A DNA stretch of 64,000 nt from Enterobacter cloacae subsp. cloacae ATCC 13047 (GTDB taxonomy: Bacteria; Pseudomonadota; Gammaproteobacteria; Enterobacterales; Enterobacteriaceae): NCBI RefSeq assembly GCF_000025565.1, contig NC_014121.1, positions 5,250,582 through 5,314,581 on the forward strand, read 5' to 3'. Position numbers and translations under genes: made by a program. Positions 48,641 through 62,637 of the stretch are shown one piece after another. The notes below the pieces were generated by a model that was not told the origin of the DNA, made no database searches, and worked only from the letters and a program-made list of their open reading frames with translations. Within the stretch, counting starts at the first letter, position 1. Every line of letters starts with the position of its first letter.

Positions 48641-50470
48641 ATGTGTGGAATTGTTGGCGCAGTTGCGCAGCGTGATATTGCTGAAATCCTTCTCGAAGGT
48701 TTACGTCGTCTGGAATACCGTGGCTACGACTCTGCCGGTCTGGCAGTAGTGGATGCAGAAGGTCATATGACCCGTCTGCGTCGCCTCGGTAAAGTGCAGA
48801 TGCTGGCCCAGGCCGCGGAAGAACACCCGCTGCACGGTGGCACCGGTATTGCGCATACCCGCTGGGCGACACACGGCGAACCGTCTGAAGGCAACGCGCA
48901 CCCGCATGTGTCTGAACACATCGTGGTCGTGCATAACGGCATTATCGAAAACCACGAACCGCTGCGCGAAGAACTGAAAGCGCGCGGCTATATCTTCGTT
49001 TCTGAAACCGATACCGAAGTGATTGCGCACCTGGTGCACTGGGAGCTGGCACAGGGCGGCACGCTACGTGACGCGGTGCTGCGCGCAATCCCACAGCTGC
49101 GCGGTGCGTACGGTACGGTGATCATGGACTCCCGCGATCCGTCCACCCTGCTGGCGGCGCGTTCCGGTAGTCCAATGGTTATCGGTATGGGCATGGGCGA
49201 AAACTTTATCGCTTCTGATCAGCTGGCGCTCCTGCCGGTCACCCGCCGCTTTATCTTCCTGGAAGAGGGTGATATCGCAGAAGTGACTCGCCGCAGCGTG
49301 ACGGTATTTGATACCAAAGGCGAGCAGGTGAAGCGCCCTGAAATTGAATCCAATCTGCAGTACGACGCGGGCGACAAAGGCGCTTACCGTCACTACATGC
49401 AGAAAGAGATTTATGAGCAGCCAAACGCCATCAAAAACACCCTGACTGGTCGTATCAGCCACGGCGAAGTGGACCTGAGCGAACTGGGTGCCAACGCAAA
49501 CGAGCTGCTCAGCAAGGTTGAGCACATTCAGATTGTGGCCTGCGGTACCTCCTACAACTCCGGGATGGTCTCTCGCTACTGGTTTGAATCGCTGGCTGGC
49601 GTGCCGTGCGATGTGGAAATCGCCTCTGAATTCCGCTACCGCAAATCCGCCGTGCGTCGTAACAGCCTGATGATCACCCTTTCTCAGTCTGGCGAAACGG
49701 CAGATACCCTGGCGGCGCTACGTCTCTCTAAAGAGCTGGGTTACCTGGGATCGCTGGCTATCTGTAACGTGCCGGGCTCATCGCTGGTGCGTGAATCCGA
49801 TCTGGCGCTGATGACCAAAGCGGGCACTGAAATCGGCGTGGCCTCCACCAAAGCGTTTACCACGCAGCTGACGGTTCTGCTGATGCTGGTGGCGAAACTG
49901 GCGCGTCTGAAAGGGCTGGATGCTTCTGTTGAGCATGACATCGTTCATGGTCTGCAGGCACTGCCAAGCCGTATTGAGCAGATGTTGTCTCAGGATAAGC
50001 GCATTGAAGCCCTGGCTGAAGATTTCTCTGACAAGCACCACGCCCTGTTCCTCGGCCGTGGCGACCAGTACCCTATTGCGCTGGAAGGCGCGCTGAAGCT
50101 GAAAGAGATCTCCTACATCCACGCTGAAGCCTACGCGGCAGGCGAGCTAAAACACGGCCCGCTGGCGCTGATTGACGCGGATATGCCGGTTATCGTTGTG
50201 GCACCTAACAACGAACTGCTGGAAAAACTGAAGTCCAACATTGAAGAAGTTCGCGCCCGCGGTGGTGTACTGTACGTCTTCGCTGATAAGGACGCCGGTT
50301 TTGCCAGCAGCGACAACATGCACATCATCGAGATGCCGCACGTAGAAGAGGTTATTGCCCCTATCTTCTACACAGTGCCGCTGCAGTTGCTGGCTTACCA
50401 CGTTGCGCTGATCAAAGGCACCGACGTTGACCAGCCGCGTAACCTGGCGAAATCGGTCACCGTAGAATAA
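48641..50470 (+). CDS. glmS: Glutamine-fructose-6-phosphate aminotransferase (isomerizing)
   Basis: 609-residue enzyme making glucosamine 6-phosphate from fructose 6-phosphate and glutamine. The N-terminal Ntn glutaminase domain begins MCGIVGAV with nucleophile Cys (residue 1 after Met removal); two SIS domains follow ([16 protein letters not shown]) and the C-terminus is [11 protein letters not shown]. In E. coli its mRNA leader is a target of the sRNA GlmZ; the 5' region before the ATG (about 48590-48640) resembles that leader, but I did not map the pairing. Confidence 0.99.
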   Translation: MCGIVGAVAQRDIAEILLEGLRRLEYRGYDSAGLAVVDAEGHMTRLRRLGKVQMLAQAAEEHPLHGGTGIAHTRWATHGEPSEGNAHPHVSEHIVVVHNGIIENHEPLREELKARGYIFVSETDTEVIAHLVHWELAQGGTLRDAVLRAIPQLRGAYGTVIMDSRDPSTLLAARSGSPMVIGMGMGENFIASDQLALLPVTRRFIFLEEGDIAEVTRRSVTVFDTKGEQVKRPEIESNLQYDAGDKGAYRHYMQKEIYEQPNAIKNTLTGRISHGEVDLSELGANANELLSKVEHIQIVACGTSYNSGMVSRYWFESLAGVPCDVEIASEFRYRKSAVRRNSLMITLSQSGETADTLAALRLSKELGYLGSLAICNVPGSSLVRESDLALMTKAGTEIGVASTKAFTTQLTVLLMLVAKLARLKGLDASVEHDIVHGLQALPSRIEQMLSQDKRIEALAEDFSDKHHALFLGRGDQYPIALEGALKLKEISYIHAEAYAAGELKHGPLALIDADMPVIVVAPNNELLEKLKSNIEEVRARGGVLYVFADKDAGFASSDNMHIIEMPHVEEVIAPIFYTVPLQLLAYHVALIKGTDVDQPRNLAKSVTVE

Positions 50471-50479
50471 TCCCTCCAG

Positions 50480-50505
50480 GCTCCACCTTCGGGTGGAGCT
50501 TTTTT
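50480..50505 (+). terminator. Intrinsic terminator of glmUS
   Basis: GCTCCACC/GGTGGAGC stem with a TTCG tetraloop followed by T6. The 3' flank of glmS is also where Tn7 attaches in related bacteria (attTn7); no Tn7 is present. Confidence 0.95.
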
Positions 50506-50684
50506 ACCCTGCCTGGTTTGTTTTTAATCAACGCATTCGCGTTTTTATTTATGACAATCTGTCATCTTAAGCTACTTTTTTCAGTGTCACATAAAGAAAA
50601 TATTTCTGAAAAGTTGTTGTCATGATTGTGGCTAACATGATGATAAATCAGGAATCTTTCGCTGGTTTTTAAGCTAAATTTCCA

Positions 50685-50724
50685 TTGTCATAAAACTGTC
50701 ATAATTCGTACATTTATCTGTCAC
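50685..50724. promoter_or_regulatory. Pho boxes of the pst operon
   Basis: PhoB sites: TTGTCATAAAACTGTCAT (50685-50702) is close to the Pho box consensus, and CGTACATTTATCTGTCAC (50707-50724) follows in the same phase. Such tandem boxes replace the -35 region in E. coli pstS. The rest of 50506-50792 is AT-rich leader without a gene; it also has a TGTCAT half-site near 50560. Confidence 0.88.
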
Positions 50725-50759
50725 CTGTTTGTCCTATTTTGCTCATCGTAGCCACTTAA

Positions 50760-51833
<1,074 letters not shown>

Positions 51834-51854
51834 CAGGATATATTTAACGAAGAT

Positions 51855-51925
51855 GGCGGGTGGCGCTACGCTTACCCGCCCTACGGTTAACGCTGTAGGC
51901 CCGGTAAGCGTCAGCGCCACCGGGC
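51855..51925. repeat. REP pair (BIME) between pstS and pstC
   Basis: Two oppositely oriented REP units (51855-51884 and 51895-51925) in the pstS 3' UTR. They likely protect the pstS transcript so that the binding protein outnumbers the membrane parts. Confidence 0.85.
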
Positions 51926-51957
51926 ATATTCGTAAAACGTCTCAAACAGAAGAGTAA

Positions 51958-53810
<1,853 letters not shown>

Positions 53811-53845
53811 ATTTTTACGGCGCGGCAGCTCGCGGCGCCGAATGA

Positions 53846-54631
<786 letters not shown>

Positions 54632-54645
54632 TTCAGGAGCGCGCT

Positions 54646-55371
54646 ATGGACAATCTCAATCTTAATAAACACATTTCCGGCCAGTTCAACGCAGAGCTGG
54701 AAAGTATTCGCACTCAGGTCATGACCATGGGTGGCATGGTCGAGCAACAGCTTTCTGATGCGATCACGGCGATGCATAACCAGGACAGCGAACTGGCGAA
54801 GCGCGTTATCGAAGGCGATAAAAACGTCAACATGATGGAAGTGGCGATTGACGAAGCGTGTGTGCGCATAATCGCCAAGCGTCAGCCGACGGCGAGCGAC
54901 CTGCGTCTGGTGATGGCCATCATCAAAACCATCGCCGAGCTGGAACGTATCGGTGACGTTGCGGATAAAATCTGCCGCACCGCGCTGGAGAAATTCTCTC
55001 AGCAGCATCAGCCGCTGCTGGTGAGCCTGGAGTCGCTGGGCCGCCACACGGTGCAGATGCTGCACGACGTGCTGGATGCCTTTGCGCGTATGGATCTGGA
55101 TGAAGCGGTACGTATCTACCGTGAAGACAAGAAAGTCGACCAGGAGTATGAAGGCATCGTGCGCCAGCTGATGACCTACATGATGGAAGATTCACGTACG
55201 ATCCCAAGCGTACTGACCGCCCTGTTCTGCGCGCGCTCTATCGAGCGTATCGGCGACCGCTGCCAGAACATTTGCGAATACATTTTCTACTTTGTGAAAG
55301 GTCAGGACTTCCGTCACGTGGGCGGCGACGAGCTGGACAAGCTGCTGGCGGGTAAAGATCCGAAAGAGTAA
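54646..55371 (+). CDS. phoU: Phosphate signalling protein PhoU
   Basis: 241-residue helical protein that couples Pst transport state to PhoR and represses the Pho regulon. Two repeated three-helix bundles with metal-binding ExxxD motifs ([21 protein letters not shown] and [18 protein letters not shown]). The ATG at 54646, behind AGGAG, is chosen over an in-frame ATT six codons upstream that overlaps the pstB stop. Confidence 0.98.
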
Positions 55372-55385
55372 TCGGTGGTTAAAAT

Positions 55386-55415
55386 GCCCGGTGGCGCTGC
55401 GCTTACCGGGCCTAC
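55386..55415. repeat. REP element between phoU and yieH
   Basis: GCCCGGTGGCGCTGCG/TTACCGGGCCTAC palindrome between convergent genes. Confidence 0.85.
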
Positions 55416-55421
55416 AAAAAC

Positions 55422-56087
55422 CTATCGTGTAATATTCCACCCGCGCGCCTTCCACAATTCCGGCAACTGCGCCAGATCGGTAAAGGTCGTCACTTTTGGA
55501 TGATCGATCGGCTTGTTGTGCGGGTCGGCACAGAAATAAAACACTTCCATTCCTGCATCAATGCCCGACTGCGCGCCCGCGGACGAGTCATCCACCAGAA
55601 TACAGTTCTCTACGTTGACGTTCATTGCGTTTGCCGCATGGAACATCAGCGCAGGATCTGGCTTCCAGCGTTGAATATCGTAGCCGCTGAACAATTTTTC
55701 CGGGAAGTGGTGCAGCATCTCAAGCTTACCCAGCGAGTGCTGCATTTTGCTGACCGGTCCGTTAGACACCACGCAGATCGGTACCGTCATGGCATCCAGC
55801 AGCGCGTTTGCGCCAGCAATGACCTCCAGCTCAGAATCGAACAGGCGTGCGACCTCGGCGCGGTACACCGGTTCCAGATCCGTTTTCGCCAGATCCACAC
55901 CGTGTTCGGCGTTAATGATGTCGATGATCTCGTACAGTTTCACGCCCTTAAAGCGTTTGAACACCTCGTCGAGATCGAGCGTAATACCAAATTCCTGGAA
56001 CATGGCGACATACGCGCGGGAACAAATGACCTCACTGTCGACCAGCGTACCGTCGCAGTCGAAAAATACCGCTTCAATTCCGGACAT
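55422..56087 (-). CDS. yieH: HAD-family phosphatase YieH (6-phosphogluconate phosphatase)
   Basis: 221-residue haloacid dehalogenase-like phosphatase: motif I FFDCDGTLVDSE with the nucleophile Asp, motif II VVSNGP, motif IV ILVDDSSAGAQSG. E. coli YieH acts on 6-phosphogluconate and other sugar phosphates in vitro. Divergent from adeP. Confidence 0.94.
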   Translation of the reverse strand: MSGIEAVFFDCDGTLVDSEVICSRAYVAMFQEFGITLDLDEVFKRFKGVKLYEIIDIINAEHGVDLAKTDLEPVYRAEVARLFDSELEVIAGANALLDAMTVPICVVSNGPVSKMQHSLGKLEMLHHFPEKLFSGYDIQRWKPDPALMFHAANAMNVNVENCILVDDSSAGAQSGIDAGMEVFYFCADPHNKPIDHPKVTTFTDLAQLPELWKARGWNITR

Positions 56088-56136
56088 GCCTTTCCCTTTT
56101 TACAAGTTTAACGTTTACGTACTGCAGTTCAACGAG

Positions 56137-56152
56137 ACGCAATCGTTGCCGT
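56137..56152. promoter_or_regulatory. Probable PurR operator upstream of adeP
   Basis: ACGCAATCGTTGCCGT resembles the PurR consensus ACGCAAACGTTTTCGT, about 100 bases before adeP. E. coli yieG (adeP) belongs to the PurR regulon, so a site here is expected; the match is imperfect in the centre. Confidence 0.6.
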
Positions 56153-56252
56153 ATAAGCAAAATCAATGAAAAAAGTATCTCGTAACCGCCACTATTGTCG
56201 CATTTTGGTATAGGATAGCGACGAATTTTCCCTCCTTGTTCGGAAATTGATG

Positions 56253-57590
56253 ATGAGTCAACAACACACAACCCAGACATCGGGTCAGGGTCTGCTTGAG
56301 CGCGTGTTTAAACTGCGCGAGCACGGCACAACGGCACGCACCGAAGTGATCGCCGGTTTTACCACCTTCCTGACGATGGTCTATATCGTTTTTGTTAACC
56401 CACAAATTCTGGGCGTTGCTGGCATGGATACCAGCGCCGTCTTCGTGACCACCTGCCTGATCGCTGCACTTGGCAGCATTCTGATGGGCGTATTCGCTAA
56501 CCTGCCGGTCGCACTGGCTCCGGCGATGGGGCTTAACGCATTCTTTGCATTCGTGGTGGTTCAGGCGATGGGGCTGCCGTGGCAAGTCGGCATGGGCGCT
56601 ATCTTCTGGGGCGCGGTTGGTCTGCTGCTGCTGACTATTTTCCGCGTGCGTTACTGGATGATTGCTAACATTCCTGTCAGCCTGCGCGTGGGTATCACCA
56701 GCGGTATCGGTCTGTTCATCGGTATGATGGGGCTGAAAAATGCCGGTGTTATCGTCGCTAACCCGGAGACGCTGGTCAGCATAGGTCATCTGACCTCCCA
56801 TAACGTGCTGCTGGGCGTGCTGGGCTTCTTTATCATCGCGATCCTCGCTTCCCGCAATATTCATGCGGCGGTGCTTGTGTCCATCGTAGTGACCACCCTG
56901 CTGGGCTGGATGCTGGGTGACGTTCACTATAACGGCATTGTCTCCGCACCACCGAGCGTCTCTACCGTTATTGGTCATGTTGATCTGGCGGGTTCCCTGA
57001 ATCTGGGCCTGGCGGGGGTGATTTTCTCCTTTATGCTGGTGAACCTGTTTGACTCCTCCGGCACGCTGATCGGCGTGACCGACAAAGCGGGCCTGGCGGA
57101 TGAGAAAGGTAAATTCCCGCGCATGAAGCAGGCGCTGTTTGTGGACAGCATCTCCTCTGTCAGCGGTGCTTTTATCGGAACCTCTTCTGTTACCGCTTAT
57201 ATTGAGTCCTCTTCCGGTGTCTCCGTAGGGGGCCGTACCGGTCTGACCGCGGTTGTGGTGGGTATTCTGTTCCTGCTGGTGATCTTCCTTTCTCCACTGG
57301 CTGGCATGGTTCCACCGTATGCGGCTGCCGGTGCGCTGATTTACGTGGGGGTACTGATGACCTCCAGCCTGTCGCGCGTGAAGTGGGATGATTTAACCGA
57401 AGCGGTACCGGCGTTTATTACCGCGGTAATGATGCCGTTCAGCTTCTCTATTACTGAAGGTATCGCGCTGGGCTTTATCTCTTACTGCGTGATGAAGATT
57501 GGCACTGGTCGTTTCCGCGACCTCAGCCCGTGTGTCATCATTGTGGCGCTGCTGTTTGTGCTGAAGATTGTGTTTATCGACGCCAAATAA
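56253..57590 (+). CDS. adeP: Adenine permease AdeP (PurP/YieG)
   Basis: 445-residue H+/adenine symporter of the NCS2/AzgA subfamily with about 12-14 spans. Family motifs: AGFTTFLTMVYIVFVNP, APAMGLNAFFAF, NLFDSSGTLIGVTDKAG and GTSSVTAYIESSSGVSVGGRTG. The third of three consecutive possible starts (TTG, ATG, ATG) is used because it gives MSQQHTTQTSGQG as in E. coli. Confidence 0.96.
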   Translation: MSQQHTTQTSGQGLLERVFKLREHGTTARTEVIAGFTTFLTMVYIVFVNPQILGVAGMDTSAVFVTTCLIAALGSILMGVFANLPVALAPAMGLNAFFAFVVVQAMGLPWQVGMGAIFWGAVGLLLLTIFRVRYWMIANIPVSLRVGITSGIGLFIGMMGLKNAGVIVANPETLVSIGHLTSHNVLLGVLGFFIIAILASRNIHAAVLVSIVVTTLLGWMLGDVHYNGIVSAPPSVSTVIGHVDLAGSLNLGLAGVIFSFMLVNLFDSSGTLIGVTDKAGLADEKGKFPRMKQALFVDSISSVSGAFIGTSSVTAYIESSSGVSVGGRTGLTAVVVGILFLLVIFLSPLAGMVPPYAAAGALIYVGVLMTSSLSRVKWDDLTEAVPAFITAVMMPFSFSITEGIALGFISYCVMKIGTGRFRDLSPCVIIVALLFVLKIVFIDAK

Positions 57591-57601
57591 ACATGTTTGC
57601 A

Positions 57602-57634
57602 CCCTCTCCCGTGGGAGAGGGCTGGGGTGAGGGC
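57602..57634. repeat. CCCTC-rich palindromic repeat (box/REPIN-like) between adeP and chrR
   Basis: CCCTCTCCC/GGGAGAGGG stem followed by CTGGGGTGAGGG, the same family as 48412-48507, between converging adeP and chrR. Confidence 0.75.
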
Positions 57635-57651
57635 ATCAGCCCGCACCTCAC

Positions 57652-58218
57652 TTAAGCCTTCACCCTCTTGATATAATCCCCAAACGCCGTCAGCTGGCCA
57701 GAGAGATGGTCACGCGTGCTCTGATCCACCACTTCACCCGTCTGCGGGTCGACTTTATTCTGAATCACTCCACCCATAAATTCCGGCTTGTTCATGACCA
57801 TTGCATCCAGGAATACCAGGATCTGGCGCAGATGATACTGGCAGCGCGCACCGCCAATGGCACCCATTGAACTGGTCTGAATCAGCACCGGCTTACCGGA
57901 AAGCGGCTGCTCCGGCAGGCGGGATAGCCAGTCAATTGCGTTTTTCAGACCACCCGGAACCGAGTAGTTATACTCTGGCGTCACAATCACCACCCCGTCA
58001 GCCTGGCGAATCTGCTCGGCCAGCGCTTCGACGCTCTGCGGAAAGCCTTCTTCCTGCTGCACGTCCGCATCGTAAAGGGGAATGTCACCAATGGACGGCA
58101 GGGCGCTAATCTCCATACCCGCCGGAGCCAACTGTGGCAGCGTACGGGCAACCATCCCGTTAAATGAACCTTTGCGCAGGCTTCCCAGTAATGTTACGAC
58201 TTTCAACGTTTCAGACAT
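57652..58218 (-). CDS. chrR: NAD(P)H-dependent FMN quinone/chromate reductase
   Basis: 188-residue flavodoxin-like reductase (ChrR/NfoR/YieF) that reduces quinones in two-electron steps and also chromate and ferric iron. FMN-phosphate loop GSLRKGSFN and TPEYNYSVPGGLKNAIDWLSR are family signatures. It is tandem with yieE. Confidence 0.95.
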   Translation of the reverse strand: MSETLKVVTLLGSLRKGSFNGMVARTLPQLAPAGMEISALPSIGDIPLYDADVQQEEGFPQSVEALAEQIRQADGVVIVTPEYNYSVPGGLKNAIDWLSRLPEQPLSGKPVLIQTSSMGAIGGARCQYHLRQILVFLDAMVMNKPEFMGGVIQNKVDPQTGEVVDQSTRDHLSGQLTAFGDYIKRVKA

Positions 58219-58254
58219 GATTACTCCTGTTTCATCATGATGACCCTGAACGGA

Positions 58255-59001
58255 TCAGCTAAGGGTATATGCTTTTTCTGCCGGTAAACTGGTTAATCTC
58301 ATCAGGCGTGCGGCGGGCTCGTTGGCACGTTCGGGCACATCCGGAAGGCTACTCCATCCCTGTTTACTGTCAAATTCCCAGATTTTCAGCCGTTCAATGG
58401 CAGGTGTCACTGCTACAGACCAGATCAGTACATCCTCAACATCGCTGAGCGCTTCTACCAGCGCGGCTTGCGTGGAGCGCAGGCGTCCGGAGCCCGGCAG
58501 GAGTTGCAGCTGACTGGCATCGTCTGACGCGCAGCCACAGAGCTTACGAATGCTCTGACGCAAGGTGATAAGCTGAGCCCGGGCTTCAGTGGGATCGTTC
58601 TGGTTGCGCACCCACAGCTGTTCATTGCTGGAGAGCGGGTAATCATCATGCGGGCTGGCGCCGTGAAAACCGCGTGTCGCGCGCTGAAGCTCCATATCCA
58701 GCCCGCAATCGCCTTCGGTGGTGAGTGCTACGCCAATAATATTGCCCGTATAGGCAATGGAGAAACGCGGCAGTTCCGGGTCGGCAAAGACCGGACGACC
58801 TTCAGGTTGGATGATAATGTCCGGCAGCTCACTGGTGCCGTACAGCATAAACAGCAGTTCAGCAAGAAGCGCCCGGGACGCCAAAAAACGCGACCGACGG
58901 TGCTCAGGAAGTTTGAGCGCTTCACTGTGACACGCTGAAGAAATTCTGGCCGATACGAGACGACCTTCTGTCAGTATCCCTCTTGCAAAGTGCGTAGCCA
59001 T
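58255..59001 (-). CDS. yieE: Degenerate phosphopantetheinyl-transferase-like protein YieE
   Basis: 248-residue protein matching E. coli YieE throughout (start MATHFARGILTEG). It resembles Sfp/AcpT-type transferases: the metal-binding GxDxE is kept as CGLDMELQR, but the expected WxxKEA motif is replaced (LRQSIRKLCGC), as in E. coli. Catalytic activity as a transferase is therefore doubtful. It lies 36 bases upstream of chrR on the same strand. Confidence 0.9.
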   Translation of the reverse strand: MATHFARGILTEGRLVSARISSACHSEALKLPEHRRSRFLASRALLAELLFMLYGTSELPDIIIQPEGRPVFADPELPRFSIAYTGNIIGVALTTEGDCGLDMELQRATRGFHGASPHDDYPLSSNEQLWVRNQNDPTEARAQLITLRQSIRKLCGCASDDASQLQLLPGSGRLRSTQAALVEALSDVEDVLIWSVAVTPAIERLKIWEFDSKQGWSSLPDVPERANEPAARLMRLTSLPAEKAYTLS

Positions 59002-59150
59002 TTTTCGCTCCTTGATAATGGTCGTAGTCGGTTAAACGGTTACATCATTATCGCTTAACTCAACTCCTGTTTTAATCAGTAAATGATAGTAAGAAAAGGC
59101 TGAGGACCGAACTTTACATTTTCTTAGGCGAAAATTGGATCGCTGACACC

Positions 59151-59516
59151 CTATAACGCCTTGATGGTCTCGCGTAGCCAGAGGATTTTCGGATTATGGC
59201 TGTTCCGTTTATGCCAGATCAGCGTGAAGGGCTGGAGGACCATAAGTAAAGGGATGCAGAGCATGCTACAGCCAATCAGAATCCCGATCAGCATATTGAG
59301 CGCAAACGGCGTCAAGAACGAGACCGCCATACTGACCATCTTGGAATACTGCTCGCGATTAAAACCCATGGTTTCCATCAGCAGCACCAGGGAAACGGTT
59401 ACATAGGTGAGGATCGCCGCCACGCACAGGGTAGCGTTCAATAACCGGCTAATAAAAAACGGTTCAGTAGCTTTCGGCCGGATGGCTCTCTTTGAGTACG
59501 GCAATCGACTGGACAA
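59151..59516 (-). CDS. Unknown small membrane protein ORF downstream of mnmE
   Basis: I do not recognise it. A 121-codon frame starts at TTG (59516) with no good ribosome-binding site and has no ATG before codon 48. The product would have a basic N-terminus (SKRAIRPK), two long hydrophobic spans (about 27-48 and 68-97) and a basic C-terminus ([13 protein letters not shown]). The start falls on the edge of a perfect inverted repeat (59515-59545). It occupies the place where E. coli has tna, mdtL and yidZ. It could be a lineage gene with a non-standard start or a decayed remnant. Confidence 0.45.
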   Translation of the reverse strand: MSSRLPYSKRAIRPKATEPFFISRLLNATLCVAAILTYVTVSLVLLMETMGFNREQYSKMVSMAVSFLTPFALNMLIGILIGCSMLCIPLLMVLQPFTLIWHKRNSHNPKILWLRETIKAL

Positions 59517-59545
59517 GGGTGATTTCCTGGGGGGAAATCACCCTT
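59515..59545. terminator. Perfect inverted repeat after mnmE, probable terminator-like hairpin
   Basis: AAGGGTGATTTCC/GGAAATCACCCTT, a 13-bp perfect stem with a five-base loop, begins 13 bases after the mnmE stop. No U-run follows in the mnmE sense beyond TTG, so termination may be weak or the hairpin may be an RNA end stabiliser. Confidence 0.65.
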
Positions 59546-59557
59546 CAGTAACGGGGG

Positions 59558-60922
59558 TCACTTACCAATACAGAAGCTCGAGAAGATCCTCCCAAGCAGA
59601 TCGTCCGACGTAAACTCCCCGGTGATCTCACTCAGATTCTGTTGCGCCAGGCGCAACTCTTCCGCCAGCAATTCCCCCGCCCATGCGCCAATCAGCTGCG
59701 CTTTGCCCTGCTCGAGGTGACGTGCCGCCTCTTCCAGCGCCTGCAGGTGGCGACGCCGCGCCAGGAAGCCGCCTTCCATGCTGGTGTCAAAGCCCATGCT
59801 CTGCTTGAGATGGTTACGCAGGTCGTCAACGCCCTCGCCGGTGCGGGCCGACAGACGGATAAGTGAGTGACCATTCACATCGCTGATGCCCAGCGTTTCG
59901 CCGGTGACGTCTGCTTTGTTACGCACCACGGTGATCGGCAGTTTAGCTGGCAGACGGGCGATAAAGTCCGGCCAGATCTCCGCCGGGTCTACGGCATCGG
60001 TCGTGGTGCCATCCACCATAAACAGCACACGGTCGGCCTGCTCAATCTCCTGCCAGGCGCGCTCGATACCAATACGCTCCACTTCGTCGCTGGCATCACG
60101 CAGACCCGCAGTGTCGATGATATGCAACGGCATGCCATCGATGTGAATATGCTCGCGCAGCACGTCGCGGGTGGTCCCGGCGATGTCGGTCACGATCGCC
60201 GCCTCACGGCCCGCGAGGGCGTTCAGCAGGCTCGATTTCCCGGCGTTTGGACGACCCGCGATGACCACCTTCATCCCTTCACGCAGCAGGCTCCCCTGGC
60301 GCGCTTCGGCGCGAACGGCCTCGAGATCGGTCATCACATCATTGAGCTGGGCTTCAATTTTACCGTCAGAGAGAAAGTCGATTTCTTCATCCGGGAAGTC
60401 AATCGCTGCTTCGACGTAGATCCTGAGGTGAGTAAGTGCTTCCACAAGATGATTTACGCGTGCGGAAAACGCGCCCTGCAACGAGTTCAGAGCAGAGCGA
60501 GCCGCCTGTTCAGAGCTGGCGTCGATCAGGTCTGCAATCGCCTCGGCTTGCGCCAGGTCGAGCTTGTCGTTGAGGAAGGCACGTTCGGAGAACTCGCCAG
60601 GCTTCGCAATACGCAGGCCTGGCAGGGTCAGAATACGTTTTAACAGCAGGTCGAGGATGACCGGGCCACCGTGACCCTGCAGCTCCAGCACGTCTTCACC
60701 AGTAAAGGAGTTCGGGCCGGGGAACCACAGCGCAATGCCCTGGTCCAGTGGGGTACCGTCGCTGTCTTTAAACGGCAGATAATCAGCGTAGCGCGGCTTT
60801 GGCAGTTTACCCAGCACCGCTTCAGCGACCTCGCGCGCCTTCAGGCCGGAGATACGCAAAATGCCTACACCACCGCGTCCCGGTGGGGTTGCCTGGGCGA
60901 CGATAGTGTCGTTATGGCTCAT
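59558..60922 (-). CDS. mnmE: tRNA modification GTPase MnmE (TrmE)
   Basis: 454-residue partner of MnmG in wobble-uridine modification. An N-terminal tetrahydrofolate-binding domain, a helical domain and an inserted G domain: G1 [10 protein letters not shown]2 [10 protein letters not shown]3 DTAGL, G4 NKAD. The C-terminal CIGK with the catalytic Cys is intact. Length equals E. coli. Confidence 0.99.
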   Translation of the reverse strand: MSHNDTIVAQATPPGRGGVGILRISGLKAREVAEAVLGKLPKPRYADYLPFKDSDGTPLDQGIALWFPGPNSFTGEDVLELQGHGGPVILDLLLKRILTLPGLRIAKPGEFSERAFLNDKLDLAQAEAIADLIDASSEQAARSALNSLQGAFSARVNHLVEALTHLRIYVEAAIDFPDEEIDFLSDGKIEAQLNDVMTDLEAVRAEARQGSLLREGMKVVIAGRPNAGKSSLLNALAGREAAIVTDIAGTTRDVLREHIHIDGMPLHIIDTAGLRDASDEVERIGIERAWQEIEQADRVLFMVDGTTTDAVDPAEIWPDFIARLPAKLPITVVRNKADVTGETLGISDVNGHSLIRLSARTGEGVDDLRNHLKQSMGFDTSMEGGFLARRRHLQALEEAARHLEQGKAQLIGAWAGELLAEELRLAQQNLSEITGEFTSDDLLGRIFSSFCIGK

Positions 60923-60943
60923 GGTTGCTCTCGTTCAATACAA

Positions 60944-60971
60944 ATAAAAAAGGCGGTCAATCGACCGCCCT
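60944..60971 (-). terminator. Intrinsic terminator between yidC and mnmE
   Basis: In the minus sense GGCGGTC/GACCGCC with a four-base loop is followed by six T. It separates the rpmH-rnpA-yidD-yidC transcript from mnmE. Confidence 0.85.
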
Positions 60972-60994
60972 TATTTTAGCGTTAACTTACCGAA

Positions 60995-62635
60995 TCAGGA
61001 CTTTTTCTTTTCGCGGCTATGCAGGCCACGTTTTTCCAGACCACGGTAAATCAGCTGCTGCTGGATGATGGTCACCAGGTTGCTGACGATATAGTACAGC
61101 ACCAGACCTGACGGGAACCACAGGAAGAACACGGTGAAGATGACCGGCATAAAGGTCATGATCTTCTGCTGCATCGGGTCGGTCACGGTGGTCGGAGACA
61201 TCTTCTGGATGAAGAACATCGTCACGCCCATCAGGATCGGCAGGATGTAGTACGGGTCCTGTGCGGACAGGTCATGGATCCACAGCGCGAACGGCGCATG
61301 GCGCAGCTCAACGGAACCCATCAGCATGTAGTACAGCGCAAGGAAGATTGGCATCTGAATCAGCAGCGGGAAGCAGCCACCCAGCGGGTTCACTTTCTCT
61401 GCTTTATACAGGGCCATCATCTCCTGGCTCTGACGCTGTTTGTCATCGCCCAGACGCTCGCGCATTGCCTGAATCTTCGGCTGCAGCATACGCATCTTCG
61501 CCATGGAGGTGTACTGCGCTTTGGTCAGCGGGTACATGATGCCACGTACGATGAAGGTGATAACGATGATGGAGAAGCCCCAGTTACCCAGGAAGCTGTG
61601 GATGAACTTCAGCAGCTTGAACAGCGGCTGAGAGATGAACCACAACCAGCCGTAGTCAACGGTCAGATCCAGGTGCGGTGCAACAGCAGCCATTTTGTCC
61701 TGGATTTCCGGGCCGACCCACAGGGTGCTTGCCAGCTTACCGGTTTGACCCGGCTGAACCAGAACCGGCTGAGATTTGTAGCCGATAGCCGCAATACCTT
61801 TGCCCAGATTCGCGGTGTAGAAGTTATTGGTACCGTCGTTATTTGGGATCCATGCCGTTGCGAAATACTGCTGCAACATTGCCACCCAACCGCCTTTGGA
61901 GCTGACGTTCAGGTTTTCGTTATCGGCAATGGTGTCGAATTTGTATTTCTCATACTTCGCGTCAGGCGTGGAGTATGCCGCGCCACGGAAGGTATGCAGC
62001 GCAAAGTTGCTGCTTCCGGTGTCACGGTGAGACGGCAGATTGATGGACTGCTTCAGCTGACCAAAGGTCGATACTTCAAGCGGTTTCGCACCGGCGTTCT
62101 GTACGCTGTAGCCCACGTTCACTGCATATTCACCGCGTTTCAGGGTGAAGGTTTTAGTGAAGGTGTTGCCTGCCGCGTCGGTGTAGGTCATCGGAATAAC
62201 GAGTTCGTTCTGGCCATCAGCCAGTACAAAGGTGTCGTTTTCGACGTTGTACAGTGGACGCGCACCGTTAGCCGGGTTATCCGGGCCATCACGACCGGTC
62301 AGGCCGCTCTGCGCCTGGTAGATAAACTCTGGCGTGGTTTCCAGTAACTGGAACGGCTCGGTAGACTTCAGCTCTTTCGGGTAGGTCAACAGCAGCGCCT
62401 GCTCAACATCACCACCACGGGTGTTGATAGTCAGCTCAAGCACATCGGTCTTAACCGTAATCTGTTTCCCCTGGCCACTGGCCGGTACGCCCTGGTCGGC
62501 GGCACTCCCCTGGCTGCTCGTTGTCTGCGTGGTCTGCTGCTGGGGTTGAGGATTTTTATCCTGCTCCCATGCCTGCCAGATCATGAAAGACACGAACAAC
62601 AAAGCGATGATAAGAAGATTGCGTTGCGAATCCAT
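60995..62635 (-). CDS. yidC: Membrane protein insertase YidC
   Basis: 546-residue Oxa1-family insertase. An N-terminal span ([17 protein letters not shown]) is followed by a large periplasmic beta domain (about 60-340) and the conserved five-helix core with [23 protein letters not shown], containing the hydrophilic-groove Arg. Gln/Thr/Ser-rich linker after the first span. Essential for atp and Sec substrates. Two bases after yidD. Confidence 0.99.
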   Translation of the reverse strand: MDSQRNLLIIALLFVSFMIWQAWEQDKNPQPQQQTTQTTSSQGSAADQGVPASGQGKQITVKTDVLELTINTRGGDVEQALLLTYPKELKSTEPFQLLETTPEFIYQAQSGLTGRDGPDNPANGARPLYNVENDTFVLADGQNELVIPMTYTDAAGNTFTKTFTLKRGEYAVNVGYSVQNAGAKPLEVSTFGQLKQSINLPSHRDTGSSNFALHTFRGAAYSTPDAKYEKYKFDTIADNENLNVSSKGGWVAMLQQYFATAWIPNNDGTNNFYTANLGKGIAAIGYKSQPVLVQPGQTGKLASTLWVGPEIQDKMAAVAPHLDLTVDYGWLWFISQPLFKLLKFIHSFLGNWGFSIIVITFIVRGIMYPLTKAQYTSMAKMRMLQPKIQAMRERLGDDKQRQSQEMMALYKAEKVNPLGGCFPLLIQMPIFLALYYMLMGSVELRHAPFALWIHDLSAQDPYYILPILMGVTMFFIQKMSPTTVTDPMQQKIMTFMPVIFTVFFLWFPSGLVLYYIVSNLVTIIQQQLIYRGLEKRGLHSREKKKS

Positions 62636-62637
62636 CG

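Noticed and set aside
61274..62347. 357-codon open frame opposite yidC
   Set aside because: Antisense to an intact yidC, composition typical of a shadow frame rich in His, Gln and Arg.
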